A stretch of 64,000 bases of DNA from positions 62,001-126,000 of the forward strand of contig CAJTCG010000004.1 of assembly GCA_910574635.1 (NCBI GenBank). Direction: 5' to 3'. Of the stretch, positions 32,682 to 41,672 are shown piece after piece. The position numbers and the translations under genes were made by a program. The notes below the pieces were generated by a model. It was not told where the DNA came from, did no database searches, and was given only the letters and a program-made list of their open reading frames with translations. This DNA comes from Oscillospiraceae bacterium. GTDB taxonomy: Bacteria; Bacillota; Clostridia; Oscillospirales; Oscillospiraceae. Position 1 is the first letter of the stretch. Each line of letters starts with the position of its first letter.

Positions 32682-33565
32682 AGCAGACCCGCCTCCTCCA
32701 GCATGGCCCGGAGGGCCGCCTGATGCTCGCCGCTCATCTCGCACAAGGGAAGGCGCATGGGGCCCGCGTTCAGGCCCATCATGTTCATGGCGGACTTGAC
32801 GGGGATGGGGTTGACCTCCATGAAGAGGCCGTTCATCAGCTTCAGGTATTTCAGGTGGTTTTCCAGGGCCCGGGCCTGGTTTCCCCCGGCGTAGTCCGCC
32901 ACAATCTGGCGGCACATGCCGGGCATCACGTTGGCGAAGACGGAGATGACGCCGCTTCCGCCGATGCTCATCAGGGGCAGGGTGATGTCGTCGTTGCCGG
33001 AGTAGAGGGCGAAGTCCGGCCCCACGCAGTGGGCGATCTTCATGGCGTAGGACATGTCCCCGCTGGCCTCCTTGATGCCGCAGATCTGGGGGTGCCTGCT
33101 GAGCGTTTCCACCACGGAGACGGGGATGGAGCAGCCTGTGCGGCCGGGCACGTTGTACAGAAGGCAGGGAATCTTTACCTTATCCGCCGTCTCGGCGAAG
33201 TGGCGGACCATGCCTTCGGGGTTGGCCTTGTTGTAGTAGGGGGCGATGAGCAGCAGGGCGTCGGCCCCCATGTCCTGGTACTCCACGCTCTTTTCAATTT
33301 GGGTGGCGGTGCAGTTGGAGCCGCTGCCCACGATGACGGGCACCCGGCCGTTTACCACCTTGACGGTGTGGGCCACCACGGAGGCGTCCTCCTCATGGCT
33401 CATGGTGGGGTACTCGCCGGTGGTGCCCAGGGTGAGGATGCCGTCGGTCCCGGCGGCGATCTGCCGCTCCAAAAGGTCGGTGAGCACGTCGAAGTTGACG
33501 CTTCCGTCCTGGCGGAAGGGGGTAATCATGGCGACGATGGAGCCGGTGGGGTTGTTGAATTTCAT
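32678..33565 (-). CDS. dapA: 4-hydroxy-tetrahydrodipicolinate synthase
   Basis: 295 residues. TTGEYPTMSHEED, Schiff-base lysine K165 in GIKEASGDMSYA and Y137 in YNVPGRTG are all present. It condenses pyruvate and aspartate semialdehyde, the first committed step of the DAP/lysine branch. First gene of dapA-dapB-dapH. Its 5' leader contains a lysine riboswitch with an intrinsic terminator, so transcription should stop when lysine is abundant. Confidence 0.93.
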   Translation of the reverse strand: MKFNNPTGSIVAMITPFRQDGSVNFDVLTDLLERQIAAGTDGILTLGTTGEYPTMSHEEDASVVAHTVKVVNGRVPVIVGSGSNCTATQIEKSVEYQDMGADALLLIAPYYNKANPEGMVRHFAETADKVKIPCLLYNVPGRTGCSIPVSVVETLSRHPQICGIKEASGDMSYAMKIAHCVGPDFALYSGNDDITLPLMSIGGSGVISVFANVMPGMCRQIVADYAGGNQARALENHLKYLKLMNGLFMEVNPIPVKSAMNMMGLNAGPMRLPLCEMSGEHQAALRAMLEEAGLL

Positions 33566-33611
33566 TTGAATGCCCTCCAGTTTTGTATAGAGTCGGGGAT
33601 GGGAAATCGTA

Positions 33612-33842
33612 TAAAAAAGCCGGTAGAGGCCGCGCTCCTACCGACAGGCTCCACGCCGAAAACGGCGGTTCTGTAAGCGGATAGCGCCCCCGCGGCTTTG
33701 AGCCGCGGACAGTCCCGGAGGTTTTTCCCCCGGGCCCATCCTCCGCCCACGCCTGGGCGGAAGATTCGGCGGAGCTGCCTCCCTCGCGTTCCCAGCCTGC
33801 CGGCTCCCGCGACCTCATCGTCTCCGCGCCTCTATCTCATTT
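33612..33842 (-). promoter_or_regulatory. Lysine riboswitch (L-box) with terminator, dapA leader
   Basis: On the minus strand the leader begins with GAGATAGAGGCGC (GATAGA at 33831-33836), the L-box signature. GCCGAA, then GGGACTGTC with flanking GC-rich stems, come next. GCTATC at 33680-33685 closes the P1 stem with GATAG. Downstream a hairpin (arms around 33619-33626 and 33635-33643) followed by TTTTTTAT (33612-33618) is the intrinsic terminator. The order and spacing match lysine riboswitches that terminate transcription when lysine binds. Identified by eye; no covariance model was run. Confidence 0.82.
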
Positions 33843-33848
33843 TTGGCT

Positions 33849-33877
33849 ATCATATCATCTTCCAAACCCGGTTGCAA
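33849..33877 (-). promoter_or_regulatory. Promoter of the dapA operon
   Basis: Minus strand TTGCAA (33872-33877), 17-base spacer, TATGAT (33849-33854), placed just upstream of the riboswitch. Confidence 0.7.
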
Positions 33878-33929
33878 GGGGAAAGGCGCAAAAAGTCCTT
33901 GTGGAAACCGACGAAAACGCCGCCGCCCC

Positions 33930-33959
33930 TTGCCGGGAAGCGCCGGAACGTGCTATATT
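33930..33959 (+). promoter_or_regulatory. Candidate promoter of the M20 gene
   Basis: TTGCCG (33930-33935), 18-base spacer, TATATT (33954-33959), 35 bases before the start; divergent from dapA. Confidence 0.45.
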
Positions 33960-33994
33960 GTGGTTTGCTGAATAAAACGCAAGGAGGCCCCGCT

Positions 33995-35098
33995 ATGCAG
34001 CCTGTAGTTGAATACCGCCGCGCCCTGCACCGCATCCCCGAGCTGGACGACCGTCTGCCGGAGACCTGCGCCTACGTTCATTCCGCCCTGGCCAGCTTTG
34101 AGATGGAGGCGTTTTCTCCCATTCCCTCCAGCGTCTGCGCCTATCTGGACGCCGGGAAGGCCGAAACCGTGGCCTTTCGGGCGGACATGGACGCCCTGCC
34201 CGTTGAGGAGGCCACCGGCCTGGATTTCTCCTCTGAAAACTCCGGGGCCATGCACGCCTGCGGCCATGATGGGAACACCGCCATGGCCCTGGCCCTGGCG
34301 GAGTACGCCGCCGCCCGCCGGGCGGCGCTGCCCCGGAACGTCCTCTTTCTCTTCCAGCCCTCCGAGGAGACCACCGGTGGGGCGGAAAAGCTCTGTGATA
34401 CCGGAATCCTGGAACGGTACCGTGCCGCCCGGGTCTTCGCCATGCACCTGTGGCCCAAGCTGGAGCAGGGACGGGTTTACTGCCGCCCCGGCCCCATCAT
34501 GGCCCGGTCCAACGAGGTGACGGTGCGCCTCACCGGGAAGAGCGTCCACATCGGCAAGGCGGCGGAGGGCGTCGACGCCCTGGCGGCGGGGGCGGAGTAC
34601 CTCCTGCGGGCCTATGAGATGGCAAAGGCCCTGCCGGGGGAGGAGCCGGTGGTGCTGCGCTTTGGAAAGATGGTCTCCGGCACGGTCCGCAACGCCGTCA
34701 GCGGCAGGACGGTGCTGGAGGGGAGCCTGCGCACCTTCCGGGACGAGACTCAGGCCCTCTGCCGCCAAAGGCTGGAGGAGATCGGCCGGGAGGTCGCGGC
34801 GGAAACCGGCTGCGGCGTAGAGGTTCATCTAAGCCAGGGCTACCCCGCCGTCTGGAACCACGAGGGGCTTTACGAGATGGTCCGCGCCGGGCTGGGGGAG
34901 CACGCCCCCTTGCCGCTGGCGGCCCCCACGCTGACGGCGGAGGACTTCTCCTTCTACCAGCGGCGGGTTCCGGGCCTGTTCTTCCTGCTGGGCGTGGGGG
35001 ATACGCCGGAGCTTCACTCCCCCGAGTTCTGCTTCGACGATGAGACGGTCCTGCCCCGGGGCGTGGAGTTCCTGAAGCGGCTGCTCCTGCTGGAATGA
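33995..35098 (+). CDS. M20-family amidohydrolase, candidate N-acetyldiaminopimelate deacetylase
   Basis: 367 residues from ATG 33995 (AAGGAGG upstream). Metal-binding and catalytic motifs: FRADMDALPVEE, MHACGHDGNTAM, FLFQPSEETTGGAEK, and APTLTAEDFSFYQ near the C terminus. This is the M20D aminoacylase/hippurate-hydrolase group. Because dapH (the acetylase branch) is present and this gene sits divergently beside dapA, it could supply the deacetylase step (DapL/YkuR-type). Broad amidohydrolase activity on other N-acyl amino acids is the alternative. Confidence 0.72.
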   Translation: MQPVVEYRRALHRIPELDDRLPETCAYVHSALASFEMEAFSPIPSSVCAYLDAGKAETVAFRADMDALPVEEATGLDFSSENSGAMHACGHDGNTAMALALAEYAAARRAALPRNVLFLFQPSEETTGGAEKLCDTGILERYRAARVFAMHLWPKLEQGRVYCRPGPIMARSNEVTVRLTGKSVHIGKAAEGVDALAAGAEYLLRAYEMAKALPGEEPVVLRFGKMVSGTVRNAVSGRTVLEGSLRTFRDETQALCRQRLEEIGREVAAETGCGVEVHLSQGYPAVWNHEGLYEMVRAGLGEHAPLPLAAPTLTAEDFSFYQRRVPGLFFLLGVGDTPELHSPEFCFDDETVLPRGVEFLKRLLLLE

Positions 35099-35110
35099 CG
35101 CAGGGGCCAC

Positions 35111-35138
35111 TTGCAAATGGGAAAAAACGGGGTATAAT
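35111..35138 (+). promoter_or_regulatory. Promoter of the ktr operon
   Basis: TTGCAA (35111-35116), 16-base spacer, TATAAT (35133-35138); the gene has GGAGG 10 bases before its ATG. Confidence 0.6.
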
Positions 35139-35174
35139 AGAAAGGGAAACCATATTTTAGGAGGAACGCTCCTT

Positions 35175-36494
35175 ATGCGAAGACCAAATGCCGTGCAGAC
35201 CCTCGCCCTGGGCTTCGCCCTCCTGATTTTGACGGGGGCGTGCCTGCTGTCCCTGCCCATCGCCTCCCGAAGCGGGGAGAGCATCCCCTGGACCAGCGCC
35301 GTGTTTACCGCCGCGTCGGCCTCCTGCGTCACGGGGCTGACGGTGTACGACACCGCCACTCAGTTCAGCGCCTTCGGCCAGGCGGTCCTGCTGCTGCTCA
35401 TCCAAATCGGGGGCCTGGGCTTTGTGACGGCCTCCCTCCCGGCGGCGCTGCTGGTCCGGCGGCGGGTGGGACTGCGGCAGCGGGCCCTGCTTCAAGACAG
35501 CGTGGGGGCTTTGCAGCTGGGGGGCGTTGTCCGCCTGGCCCGGCGGGCCCTGCTGGTGACGGTTTTCTGCGAGGGACTGGGAGCCATGTTGCTGGCCCTC
35601 TGGTTCTGCCCCCGGTACGGCTTGGGGAAGGGCCTTTGGATGGCGGTGTTTCACGCCGTCTCCGCCTTTTGCAACGCGGGCTTTGACCTTCTGGGCACCG
35701 GCGCGTCCATCACCACGGAGGCGGGGGAGCCCCTTTTAAACCTCGTGCTGATGGCTTTGATCATCTGCGGGGGCCTGGGCTTTCTGGTGTGGGACGACAT
35801 CCTGACCCACGGGCGGCGCTTTCGCCGCTGGCGGCTTCACTCCAAAATCGCCTTTACGGTGACGCTGCTTCTCTTTGCCGGGGGCGGGATTGCCTTTTGG
35901 TTTTTGGAGGCGGACCACGCCTTCGCCGGGGCGGACGGCCCCACCCGGGCGCTGATGGCGGCGTTCCAGTCGGTGACGGCCCGGACGGCGGGCTTCGCCT
36001 CGGTGGACCAGTCCTCCCTGAGCCAGGGGGGCGTGCTTTTGATGCTGGCTTTGATGTTTGTGGGCGCGGCCTCCGGCTCTACGGGAGGCGGCGTAAAGGT
36101 GAACACCTTCGCGGTGCTGGCCCTGGGGGTCCGGGCCCGGATCTGGCGGCAGGGCGACGTGAACGTCTTCCGCCGCCGCCTGGACGAGGGGGACATCCAC
36201 AAGGCCTACTCCACTGCCGGCATCTACCTTTTCGGGGCCCTGTGCGGCTGCATGGTGCTGTGCGTCCAGGGCGCGGGCCTGGTGGACGCGCTGTACGAGA
36301 CTTTTTCCGCCATGAGCACCGTGGGCCTCAGCCGGAACCTGACGGGCTCGCTGCCGCTTCTTTCCAAGTGGACGGTGATTTTGATGATGTTCGCCGGACG
36401 GGTGGGCAGCATGTCCGTTGCCATGGCGGTGACAAAGGGGCGGGATGCCGGGAACGGCCTGCGCTATGTGCCGGAGAAGATTTTGATTGGTTGA
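35175..36494 (+). CDS. ktrB: Potassium uptake channel subunit, KtrB/TrkH family
   Basis: 439-residue membrane protein with the four P-loop repeats expected of the family: SASCVTGLTV, SAFCNAGFDLL, TARTAGFASVD, SAMSTVGLSRN, each with a pore glycine. KtrB/TrkH forms the K+-conducting pore in the cell membrane. Length is near KtrB (about 440-450). The regulatory subunit gene follows 15 bases downstream. Confidence 0.9.
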   Translation: MRRPNAVQTLALGFALLILTGACLLSLPIASRSGESIPWTSAVFTAASASCVTGLTVYDTATQFSAFGQAVLLLLIQIGGLGFVTASLPAALLVRRRVGLRQRALLQDSVGALQLGGVVRLARRALLVTVFCEGLGAMLLALWFCPRYGLGKGLWMAVFHAVSAFCNAGFDLLGTGASITTEAGEPLLNLVLMALIICGGLGFLVWDDILTHGRRFRRWRLHSKIAFTVTLLLFAGGGIAFWFLEADHAFAGADGPTRALMAAFQSVTARTAGFASVDQSSLSQGGVLLMLALMFVGAASGSTGGGVKVNTFAVLALGVRARIWRQGDVNVFRRRLDEGDIHKAYSTAGIYLFGALCGCMVLCVQGAGLVDALYETFSAMSTVGLSRNLTGSLPLLSKWTVILMMFAGRVGSMSVAMAVTKGRDAGNGLRYVPEKILIG

Positions 36495-36509
36495 GAGGGA
36501 GGACGGAGC

Positions 36510-37160
36510 ATGAAATCCTTTTTGGTCATCGGCCTGGGCCGCTTCGGGCGGCACCTGACCCGGTATCTGCTGGAGCTGGGGAATGAGGTTATGGTGCTGG
36601 ACAAGGACGAGGAGAAGGTGGCGAAGGTGGCGGGCATGGCCACCGCCGCCTGTGTGGGGGACTGCCAGGACGAGCAGGTGCTGGAGTCCCTGGGCGTGCG
36701 GAATTTCGACATCTGCTTCGTCTGCGTCCGGGACGATTTCCAGTGCTCGCTGGAGGCCACGGCGGCCCTGAAGGAGCTGGGGGCCCGGTTCGTGGTGGCC
36801 CGGGCGGACCAGGAGCGGCAGATTAAATTCCTGCGGAAGATCGGGGCGGACCATGTGGTCCACACGGAGATGGACATGGCCCGCCGGGCCGCCATCCGCT
36901 TCTCCGCCGAAAATGTCTTCGACTACTTTGAGCTGACGCCGAAATTCGCTATCTTCGAGCTGGAGATCCCCGAGGAGTGGGAGGGCCACACGGTAATGGA
37001 GCTGGAGGTCCGCCGGAAATACAACGTCAACATCCTGGGCGTGAAGAGCGGCGACGTGGTGGTCCCCCTGGTGGACCCCAACTACCGCTTCCGGGACGAC
37101 GTCCACATCATTGTGGCCGGGGACAAGGAGGCGGGCATCCGCCTGATGAATTTACATTAA
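36510..37160 (+). CDS. ktrA: Potassium uptake regulatory subunit, KtrA/TrkA (RCK domains)
   Basis: 216 residues. RCK-N domain with the nucleotide-binding glycine motif VIGLGRFGRHLTRYLLELG and VLDKDEEKV, then a short C-terminal RCK-C domain (GHTVMELEVRRKYNVNILGVKSGD). It sits on the cytoplasmic side of KtrB and gates it in response to ATP/ADP or NAD(H). Directly downstream of ktrB. Confidence 0.92.
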   Translation: MKSFLVIGLGRFGRHLTRYLLELGNEVMVLDKDEEKVAKVAGMATAACVGDCQDEQVLESLGVRNFDICFVCVRDDFQCSLEATAALKELGARFVVARADQERQIKFLRKIGADHVVHTEMDMARRAAIRFSAENVFDYFELTPKFAIFELEIPEEWEGHTVMELEVRRKYNVNILGVKSGDVVVPLVDPNYRFRDDVHIIVAGDKEAGIRLMNLH

Positions 37161-37213
37161 ATTTCAACATAGAATTCGAGGTTTTGCGCATGCTGTTTCT
37201 GAGGTGATGTTTC

Positions 37214-37396
37214 ATGTCAGAGGACAGGCGCGCAGTGAATAACCTTGACGACGGAAAGCCCTTTCTCCGGCTGGAGCCGGAAAAGAGGATCTGTCCCATT
37301 CAGGACCCGGATTCCATCTACAAGTACCCCTTGGCGACGTCCGAGGAGATGGGCTTCCGGGTGCTGGACAATTTTCCTGAGGAGCACATTCAGTAG
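37214..37396 (+). CDS. Small hypothetical protein
   Basis: 60 residues: MSEDRRAVNNLDDGKPFLRLEPEKRICPIQDPDSIYKYPLATSEEMGFRVLDNFPEEHIQ in outline, acidic and without hydrophobic segments. GAGGTGA lies 9 bases before the ATG. It follows ktrA by 53 bases and ends just before a strong terminator, so it is probably read with the ktr operon or from a weak promoter of its own. I do not recognise the family. Confidence 0.55.
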   Translation: MSEDRRAVNNLDDGKPFLRLEPEKRICPIQDPDSIYKYPLATSEEMGFRVLDNFPEEHIQ

Positions 37397-37404
37397 CCGC
37401 GGAA

Positions 37405-37441
37405 AACGCGCCCCCTCCGGCCAACCCGGAGGGGGCGCGTT
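37405..37441. terminator. Bidirectional terminator after the ktr region
   Basis: 16-bp arms (37405-37420 and 37426-37441) with CCAAC loop and an AA...TT border; shared with the leftward aldolase gene ending at 37449. Confidence 0.85.
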
Positions 37442-37448
37442 GGGAGCG

Positions 37449-38465
37449 TTACTTGCAGGAGGCCAGGTCCCGGAGGAAGTCCTCCACCGCCTGTTCCGGC
37501 GTGGCCCAGCTGGCTACCAGGCGGATCATGGTGTGCCCCGCGTCCACGGCGTGGTCCACCTCGAACTCATAGCCCATATCCTGGAGCTTCGTGACCGCTT
37601 CGTTGGGCAGGACGGGAAACTGCTGGTTGGAGGGGGACTCCACCGGCAGGGGATAGCCCAGGGCGGCCACCCCGTCCCGGAGGCGGAGGGCCAGGGCGTT
37701 GGCATGGCGGGCGGCCTCCAGATAGGTTTCATCCTCCAGCAGGGCCTGGAACTGGACCCCCAGCAAACGGCCCTTGGCCAGCATGGCCCCCCGGCGCTTC
37801 ATGTGCCAGCGGAAGTCCGGACGGGGCTTGGCGAAGACCAGGGCCTCGCCGAAGAGGGCGCCGTTTTTGGTGCCGCCGATGTAAAACGCGTCGGTAAGGG
37901 CCGCGTAATCCGGGAGGGTCAGGTCCCCGCAGGCCAGGGCGGGCCCCAGCCGGGCCCCGTCCAGGAAGAGGAGGAGGCCGTGCTTGCCGCAGCACTGCCG
38001 GAGGGCCTGGAGCTCCGCCTTGGAGTAGACGGTTCCGATCTCCGTGGTGTTGGAGACATAGACCATGGCGGGCTTTACCTGGTGCTCGTCGCTGTGGAGC
38101 TCCGGCACGGACTCGATCATAGCGGGGGTCAGCTTCCCGTCGGGGCTGGGGACGGCGATGACCTTGTGGCCCGTGCCCTCGATGGCCCCGGTTTCATGGA
38201 CGTTGACGTGGCCCGTGTGGGCGGAGATCACCGCCTCATAGGGCTTCAGCATGGACTCAATCACCAGCAGGTTTGTCTGGGTGCCCCCCACCAGGAAGTG
38301 GACGTCCGCGTCCGGCGCGGCGCAGAGGGAGCGGATGAGGTCCCGCGTTTTTTGGCAGAGGGGGTCCAGGCCGTAGCCCCGGGTCTGCTGGAAATTGGTC
38401 TCGGTGAGGGCCTTTAACACCTTGGGGTGGGCCCCCTCGCTGTAGTCGTTTCGGAAACTGTACAT
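37449..38465 (-). CDS. Low-specificity threonine aldolase / beta-eliminating lyase family
   Basis: 338 residues, ATG after GGAGG. Fold-I PLP enzyme: RNDYSEGAHPKVLKALTETN, GGTQTNLLVIESML, AHTGHVNVHETGAIE, LDGARLGPALA and the PLP lysine in IGGTKNGALFGEALVF. It matches LtaE-type aldolases that split L-threonine or allo-threonine to glycine and acetaldehyde. The Clostridia homologues are often annotated only as aminotransferase class I/II or beta-eliminating lyase. Confidence 0.82.
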   Translation of the reverse strand: MYSFRNDYSEGAHPKVLKALTETNFQQTRGYGLDPLCQKTRDLIRSLCAAPDADVHFLVGGTQTNLLVIESMLKPYEAVISAHTGHVNVHETGAIEGTGHKVIAVPSPDGKLTPAMIESVPELHSDEHQVKPAMVYVSNTTEIGTVYSKAELQALRQCCGKHGLLLFLDGARLGPALACGDLTLPDYAALTDAFYIGGTKNGALFGEALVFAKPRPDFRWHMKRRGAMLAKGRLLGVQFQALLEDETYLEAARHANALALRLRDGVAALGYPLPVESPSNQQFPVLPNEAVTKLQDMGYEFEVDHAVDAGHTMIRLVASWATPEQAVEDFLRDLASCK

Positions 38466-38528
38466 GGCGAACCTCCAGAAAGTAACAACCGCAGGGAAGA
38501 ACTGTTACGGAATGTTACAGATTTGATG

Positions 38529-38557
38529 TTGAAATTATAGCGCGAATCCTGTATAAA
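38529..38557 (+). promoter_or_regulatory. Promoter of the DUF4358/MBOAT/DHHW operon
   Basis: TTGAAA (38529-38534), 17-base spacer, TATAAA (38552-38557), 64 bases ahead of the TTG start. Confidence 0.55.
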
Positions 38558-38621
38558 AACAAGGAACAGAACGAGAAAATTTTCCCGGCAGTCCGGGAAC
38601 TGGGAGCGGGAGGAGATTCGT

Positions 38622-39119
38622 TTGAAGAAGAGAGCGGTATGGATTCTGGCGGCTCTGCTGCTGCTGGCTTCCGGCTGCGGCAGGCAGCGGGAAGAAGGCG
38701 GGACGGAGGAGCCGGATGTTGCCCTGAACACCCTGTACGCCGGGATGGAGGAGTCCTGCGGCTGGGAAGAGGGTTACATGGCGGACGTGGAGGGGGAGCT
38801 GCTGGAGGGCTATTACCCCGGCCTTTCCGAAATCCCCGCGAAGCAGCTGGTTGTCAAGATCCCGGCCATGAGCTCCGACGTGAATGAGATTGTGCTGATG
38901 CAGGGGGAGACGGAGGAGGACGCGGAGTCCGCCGCCGCCATCCTCCAGGCCCGAATCGACGCCCAGGCGGAGGGCGGGGCCTGGTATCCCGAGAGCCTGG
39001 AGGCCTGGAAGGCGGCCAAGGTGCTGCGGGAGGGGACCTACGTGGCCCTGATTGCCTCCGGGGCGCATCAGGAGGCTTTAGAGGAGCAGTTCCGCCTCCA
39101 ATTCCAATCCAAGGAGTAG
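38622..39119 (+). CDS. DUF4358-family lipoprotein
   Basis: 165 residues from a TTG start (GGGAGGAG upstream). Lipoprotein signal peptide with lipobox LLASGC (Cys19), so it is exported and lipid-anchored. The rest (YMADVEGELLEGYYPGLSEIPAKQLVVKIPAMSSDVNEIVLMQGETEED) matches DUF4358, a family commonly next to MBOAT/DHHW pairs. Its role in polymer acylation is inferred only from that linkage. The next gene begins 3 bases after its stop. Confidence 0.72.
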   Translation: MKKRAVWILAALLLLASGCGRQREEGGTEEPDVALNTLYAGMEESCGWEEGYMADVEGELLEGYYPGLSEIPAKQLVVKIPAMSSDVNEIVLMQGETEEDAESAAAILQARIDAQAEGGAWYPESLEAWKAAKVLREGTYVALIASGAHQEALEEQFRLQFQSKE

Positions 39120-39122
39120 GCC

Positions 39123-40517
39123 ATGGTTTTCAGCAGCCTGACGTTTTTGTTCGGATATCTGCCGCTGACGCTGGCGCTGTACTTTCTTACGCCGCTTCGG
39201 CGGCGTAATTTTGTGCTGCTTTTGGCCAGCCTTTTTTTCTACGGCTGGGGAGAGCCGGTGTACGTGGGGGTTATGTTCCTCTCCATCTTCATCGACTACA
39301 CCCACGGCCTCCTGGTGGAGCGGTTCCGGCAGCGGGACCGGCTGGCCCGTTGGTTCGTGGGGCAGTCGGTGGTGTTCAACCTTCTGCTCCTGGGCTTTTT
39401 CAAGTACTGGGACTTCCTGGCGGCGAATCTGTCCCTGCTTCCCGGAGTGTCCATTCCTCAGCTGGGACTGCCCCTGCCCCTGGGCATTTCCTTCTTCACC
39501 TTCCAGACCATGAGCTACACCATCGACGTCTACCGCCGGGACGCGCCGGTCCAGCGGAACATCATCGGCTTCGGGGCCTACGTGACGCTGTTTCCCCAGC
39601 TCATCGCCGGGCCCATCGTGAAGTACAAGACCGTGGCGGCGGAGCTGGTTCACCGGACCGTCACGTCCCGGGACTTCGCCGAAGGAGCCTGCCGCTTTAC
39701 CGCGGGCCTTGCCAAGAAGGTGCTGCTGGCCAACGCCGCCGGGGCCCTGTGGGAGAGCTGCCAGGCCTCTCAAAACGCCGGGGCGCTGACGGTTGCGGGG
39801 GGCTGGACGGGGCTGTTCGCCTTCGGCCTTCAGATTTACTTTGACTTTTCCGGCTACTCCGACATGGCCATCGGCCTGGGGCGGATTCTGGGCTTCCGGT
39901 TTGACGAGAACTTTGACCACCCCTATCTCTCCACCTCTGTGGGGGAGTTCTGGCGGCGTTGGCACATGTCCCTGACCTCCTGGTTTCGGGAGTACCTGTA
40001 CTTCCCCCTGGGGGGCAGCCGGGCGGGGAGCGCCAAGACCCTTCGGAACCTGCTCATTGTCTGGTTCTGCACCGGCTTCTGGCACGGGGCCAGCTGGAAC
40101 TTTGTCCTGTGGGGCTTGTATTTCGGCCTGTGGCTGATTCTGGAGCGGTTCGTCTTCCGGGACCTCCTCACCCGGACGCCGGTCCTGGTGAAGCGGTTCT
40201 ATACGCTGCTGGTGGTCTTCGTGGGCTGGGGCATCTTCGCCATGGAGGACCTGGGCGTCTGCGGACGGTATCTGGCGGTGTGCTTTGGGGGAGGGCCCCT
40301 CTGGTCCGCCCCGGACGGGTACCGTTTGCGGAGCTGGGCCCTGATTCTGCTCCTGCTGGCCCTGGGCTCCACCACCCTGGCGGCGGACCTTTGGAAGAAG
40401 ATCCCGGAGCGGGGGAGGAAGGTCCTGGCCCCGGTGCTGATGGCCCTGGGGCTGGTTGTCTCCACCGCTTATCTGGTGGACGGCAGCTACAATCCCTTCT
40501 TGTATTTCCGGTTTTAA
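39123..40517 (+). CDS. MBOAT-family O-acyltransferase
   Basis: 464-residue polytopic membrane protein. Family motifs: PLGISFFTFQTMSYTIDVYR, YVTLFPQLIAGPIVKY, FWRRWHMSLTSWFREYLYFPLGG and the catalytic histidine in FWHGASWNFVLWGLYFG. Relatives include AlgI and DltB, which move acetyl or alanyl groups across the membrane onto polysaccharide. Neighbours encode a lipoprotein and a DHHW protein (AlgX/AlgJ-like), so the three probably acylate a cell-surface polymer; the polymer is unknown. Confidence 0.88.
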   Translation: MVFSSLTFLFGYLPLTLALYFLTPLRRRNFVLLLASLFFYGWGEPVYVGVMFLSIFIDYTHGLLVERFRQRDRLARWFVGQSVVFNLLLLGFFKYWDFLAANLSLLPGVSIPQLGLPLPLGISFFTFQTMSYTIDVYRRDAPVQRNIIGFGAYVTLFPQLIAGPIVKYKTVAAELVHRTVTSRDFAEGACRFTAGLAKKVLLANAAGALWESCQASQNAGALTVAGGWTGLFAFGLQIYFDFSGYSDMAIGLGRILGFRFDENFDHPYLSTSVGEFWRRWHMSLTSWFREYLYFPLGGSRAGSAKTLRNLLIVWFCTGFWHGASWNFVLWGLYFGLWLILERFVFRDLLTRTPVLVKRFYTLLVVFVGWGIFAMEDLGVCGRYLAVCFGGGPLWSAPDGYRLRSWALILLLLALGSTTLAADLWKKIPERGRKVLAPVLMALGLVVSTAYLVDGSYNPFLYFRF

Positions 40518-40529
40518 GGAGGCGGTGAG

Positions 40530-41669
40530 ATGACAACAAGATACAGCCGCTTCCTGTCGGCCTTTTTCTGCGTGTTTCTGGGGGGGCTGCTTGTCTGGCA
40601 CCTCCTCCTGCCGGACCGGGACCGCTCCGACGTGGAGAACCGGACCCTGGCCCAGTTCCCGGAATTCTCCTGGGAGGACTTGAAGGACGGCAGCTTTACC
40701 AAGGGCGTGGAGGAGTACTTCGCGGACCAGTTCCCCCTCCGGGACCAATGGACGGGTCTCAAGGCCCGGACGGAGCAAGTCCTGGGCAAGCGGGAGTTCA
40801 ACGGAGTCTACCTCTGCGGCGATGCCCTGATCGCCAAGGTGGAGCCGCCCAAGGACGGCCTGGAGGAGAAGAACCTGAGCTACGTTTCCCGCCTGGCGGA
40901 GCGGACGGAGCTTCCGGTGTACCTGGGCCTGATCCCCTCGGCGGCGGAAATCTGGCGGGACCGCCTGCCCAGGGGGGCGGAGAGCTGGGACCAGGCGGCT
41001 TTCATCGCCCGGGCGGCGGAGCTGGAGGGCGTGGAGCCTATTGATTTCCTGACGGCCCTCCGGGACCATGCCGGGGAGAGGACCTGGGAGGGGATTTTTT
41101 ACCGCACGGACCATCACTGGACCACCCTGGGGGCCTATTACGGCCACGCCGCGTTGATGGAGGCCCTGGGCCGGGGGGAAGAGGTCCCGGAGCCGGAGGC
41201 GGTGAAGGCGCGGGACCTCCCGGTTTCCAACGGGTTCCAGGGGACCCTGTATTCCCAGTCCGGCATTCACTGGCTGGAGCCGGACAGCATCGAGTTCTGG
41301 GTGGAGGAAAGCGGCCTGACGGTCACCTCCTGGCGGGACGGCACGCCGAAGGAGGCGGGACTGTATGACTACGACTATCTGGGGAAGAAGGATAAATACT
41401 CCGCCTTTCTGGGGGGCAACCAGCCGCTTTGCGTCGTGAAGAACCCGGAAGGGAAGGGGAAGCTGCTGGTGATCCGGGATTCCTACGCGGATTCCCTGGC
41501 TCCCTTCCTGGCCCTGCACTTTGAGGAGGTCCACCTGCTGGACCCCCGGTATTACCGCTATTCCGCCGCGAAGTACGCGGAGGACAACGGGCTGGACGCC
41601 ATCGCGGTGGTCTACAGCGTGCCCAACTTCATCACGGACCGGAACCTGGTCCTGCTGACGCAGTCATGA
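40530..41669 (+). CDS. DHHW-family protein, SGNH/AlgX-like acetyltransferase partner
   Basis: 379 residues with an N-terminal signal-anchor ([20 protein letters not shown]). The signature [23 protein letters not shown] and the C-terminal [14 protein letters not shown] correspond to the catalytic His and Ser positions of the AlgJ/AlgX-type SGNH domain. It acts outside the membrane, receiving acyl groups delivered by the MBOAT protein encoded 12 bases upstream. A terminator follows directly. Confidence 0.83.
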   Translation: MTTRYSRFLSAFFCVFLGGLLVWHLLLPDRDRSDVENRTLAQFPEFSWEDLKDGSFTKGVEEYFADQFPLRDQWTGLKARTEQVLGKREFNGVYLCGDALIAKVEPPKDGLEEKNLSYVSRLAERTELPVYLGLIPSAAEIWRDRLPRGAESWDQAAFIARAAELEGVEPIDFLTALRDHAGERTWEGIFYRTDHHWTTLGAYYGHAALMEALGRGEEVPEPEAVKARDLPVSNGFQGTLYSQSGIHWLEPDSIEFWVEESGLTVTSWRDGTPKEAGLYDYDYLGKKDKYSAFLGGNQPLCVVKNPEGKGKLLVIRDSYADSLAPFLALHFEEVHLLDPRYYRYSAAKYAEDNGLDAIAVVYSVPNFITDRNLVLLTQS

Positions 41670-41672
41670 ATT

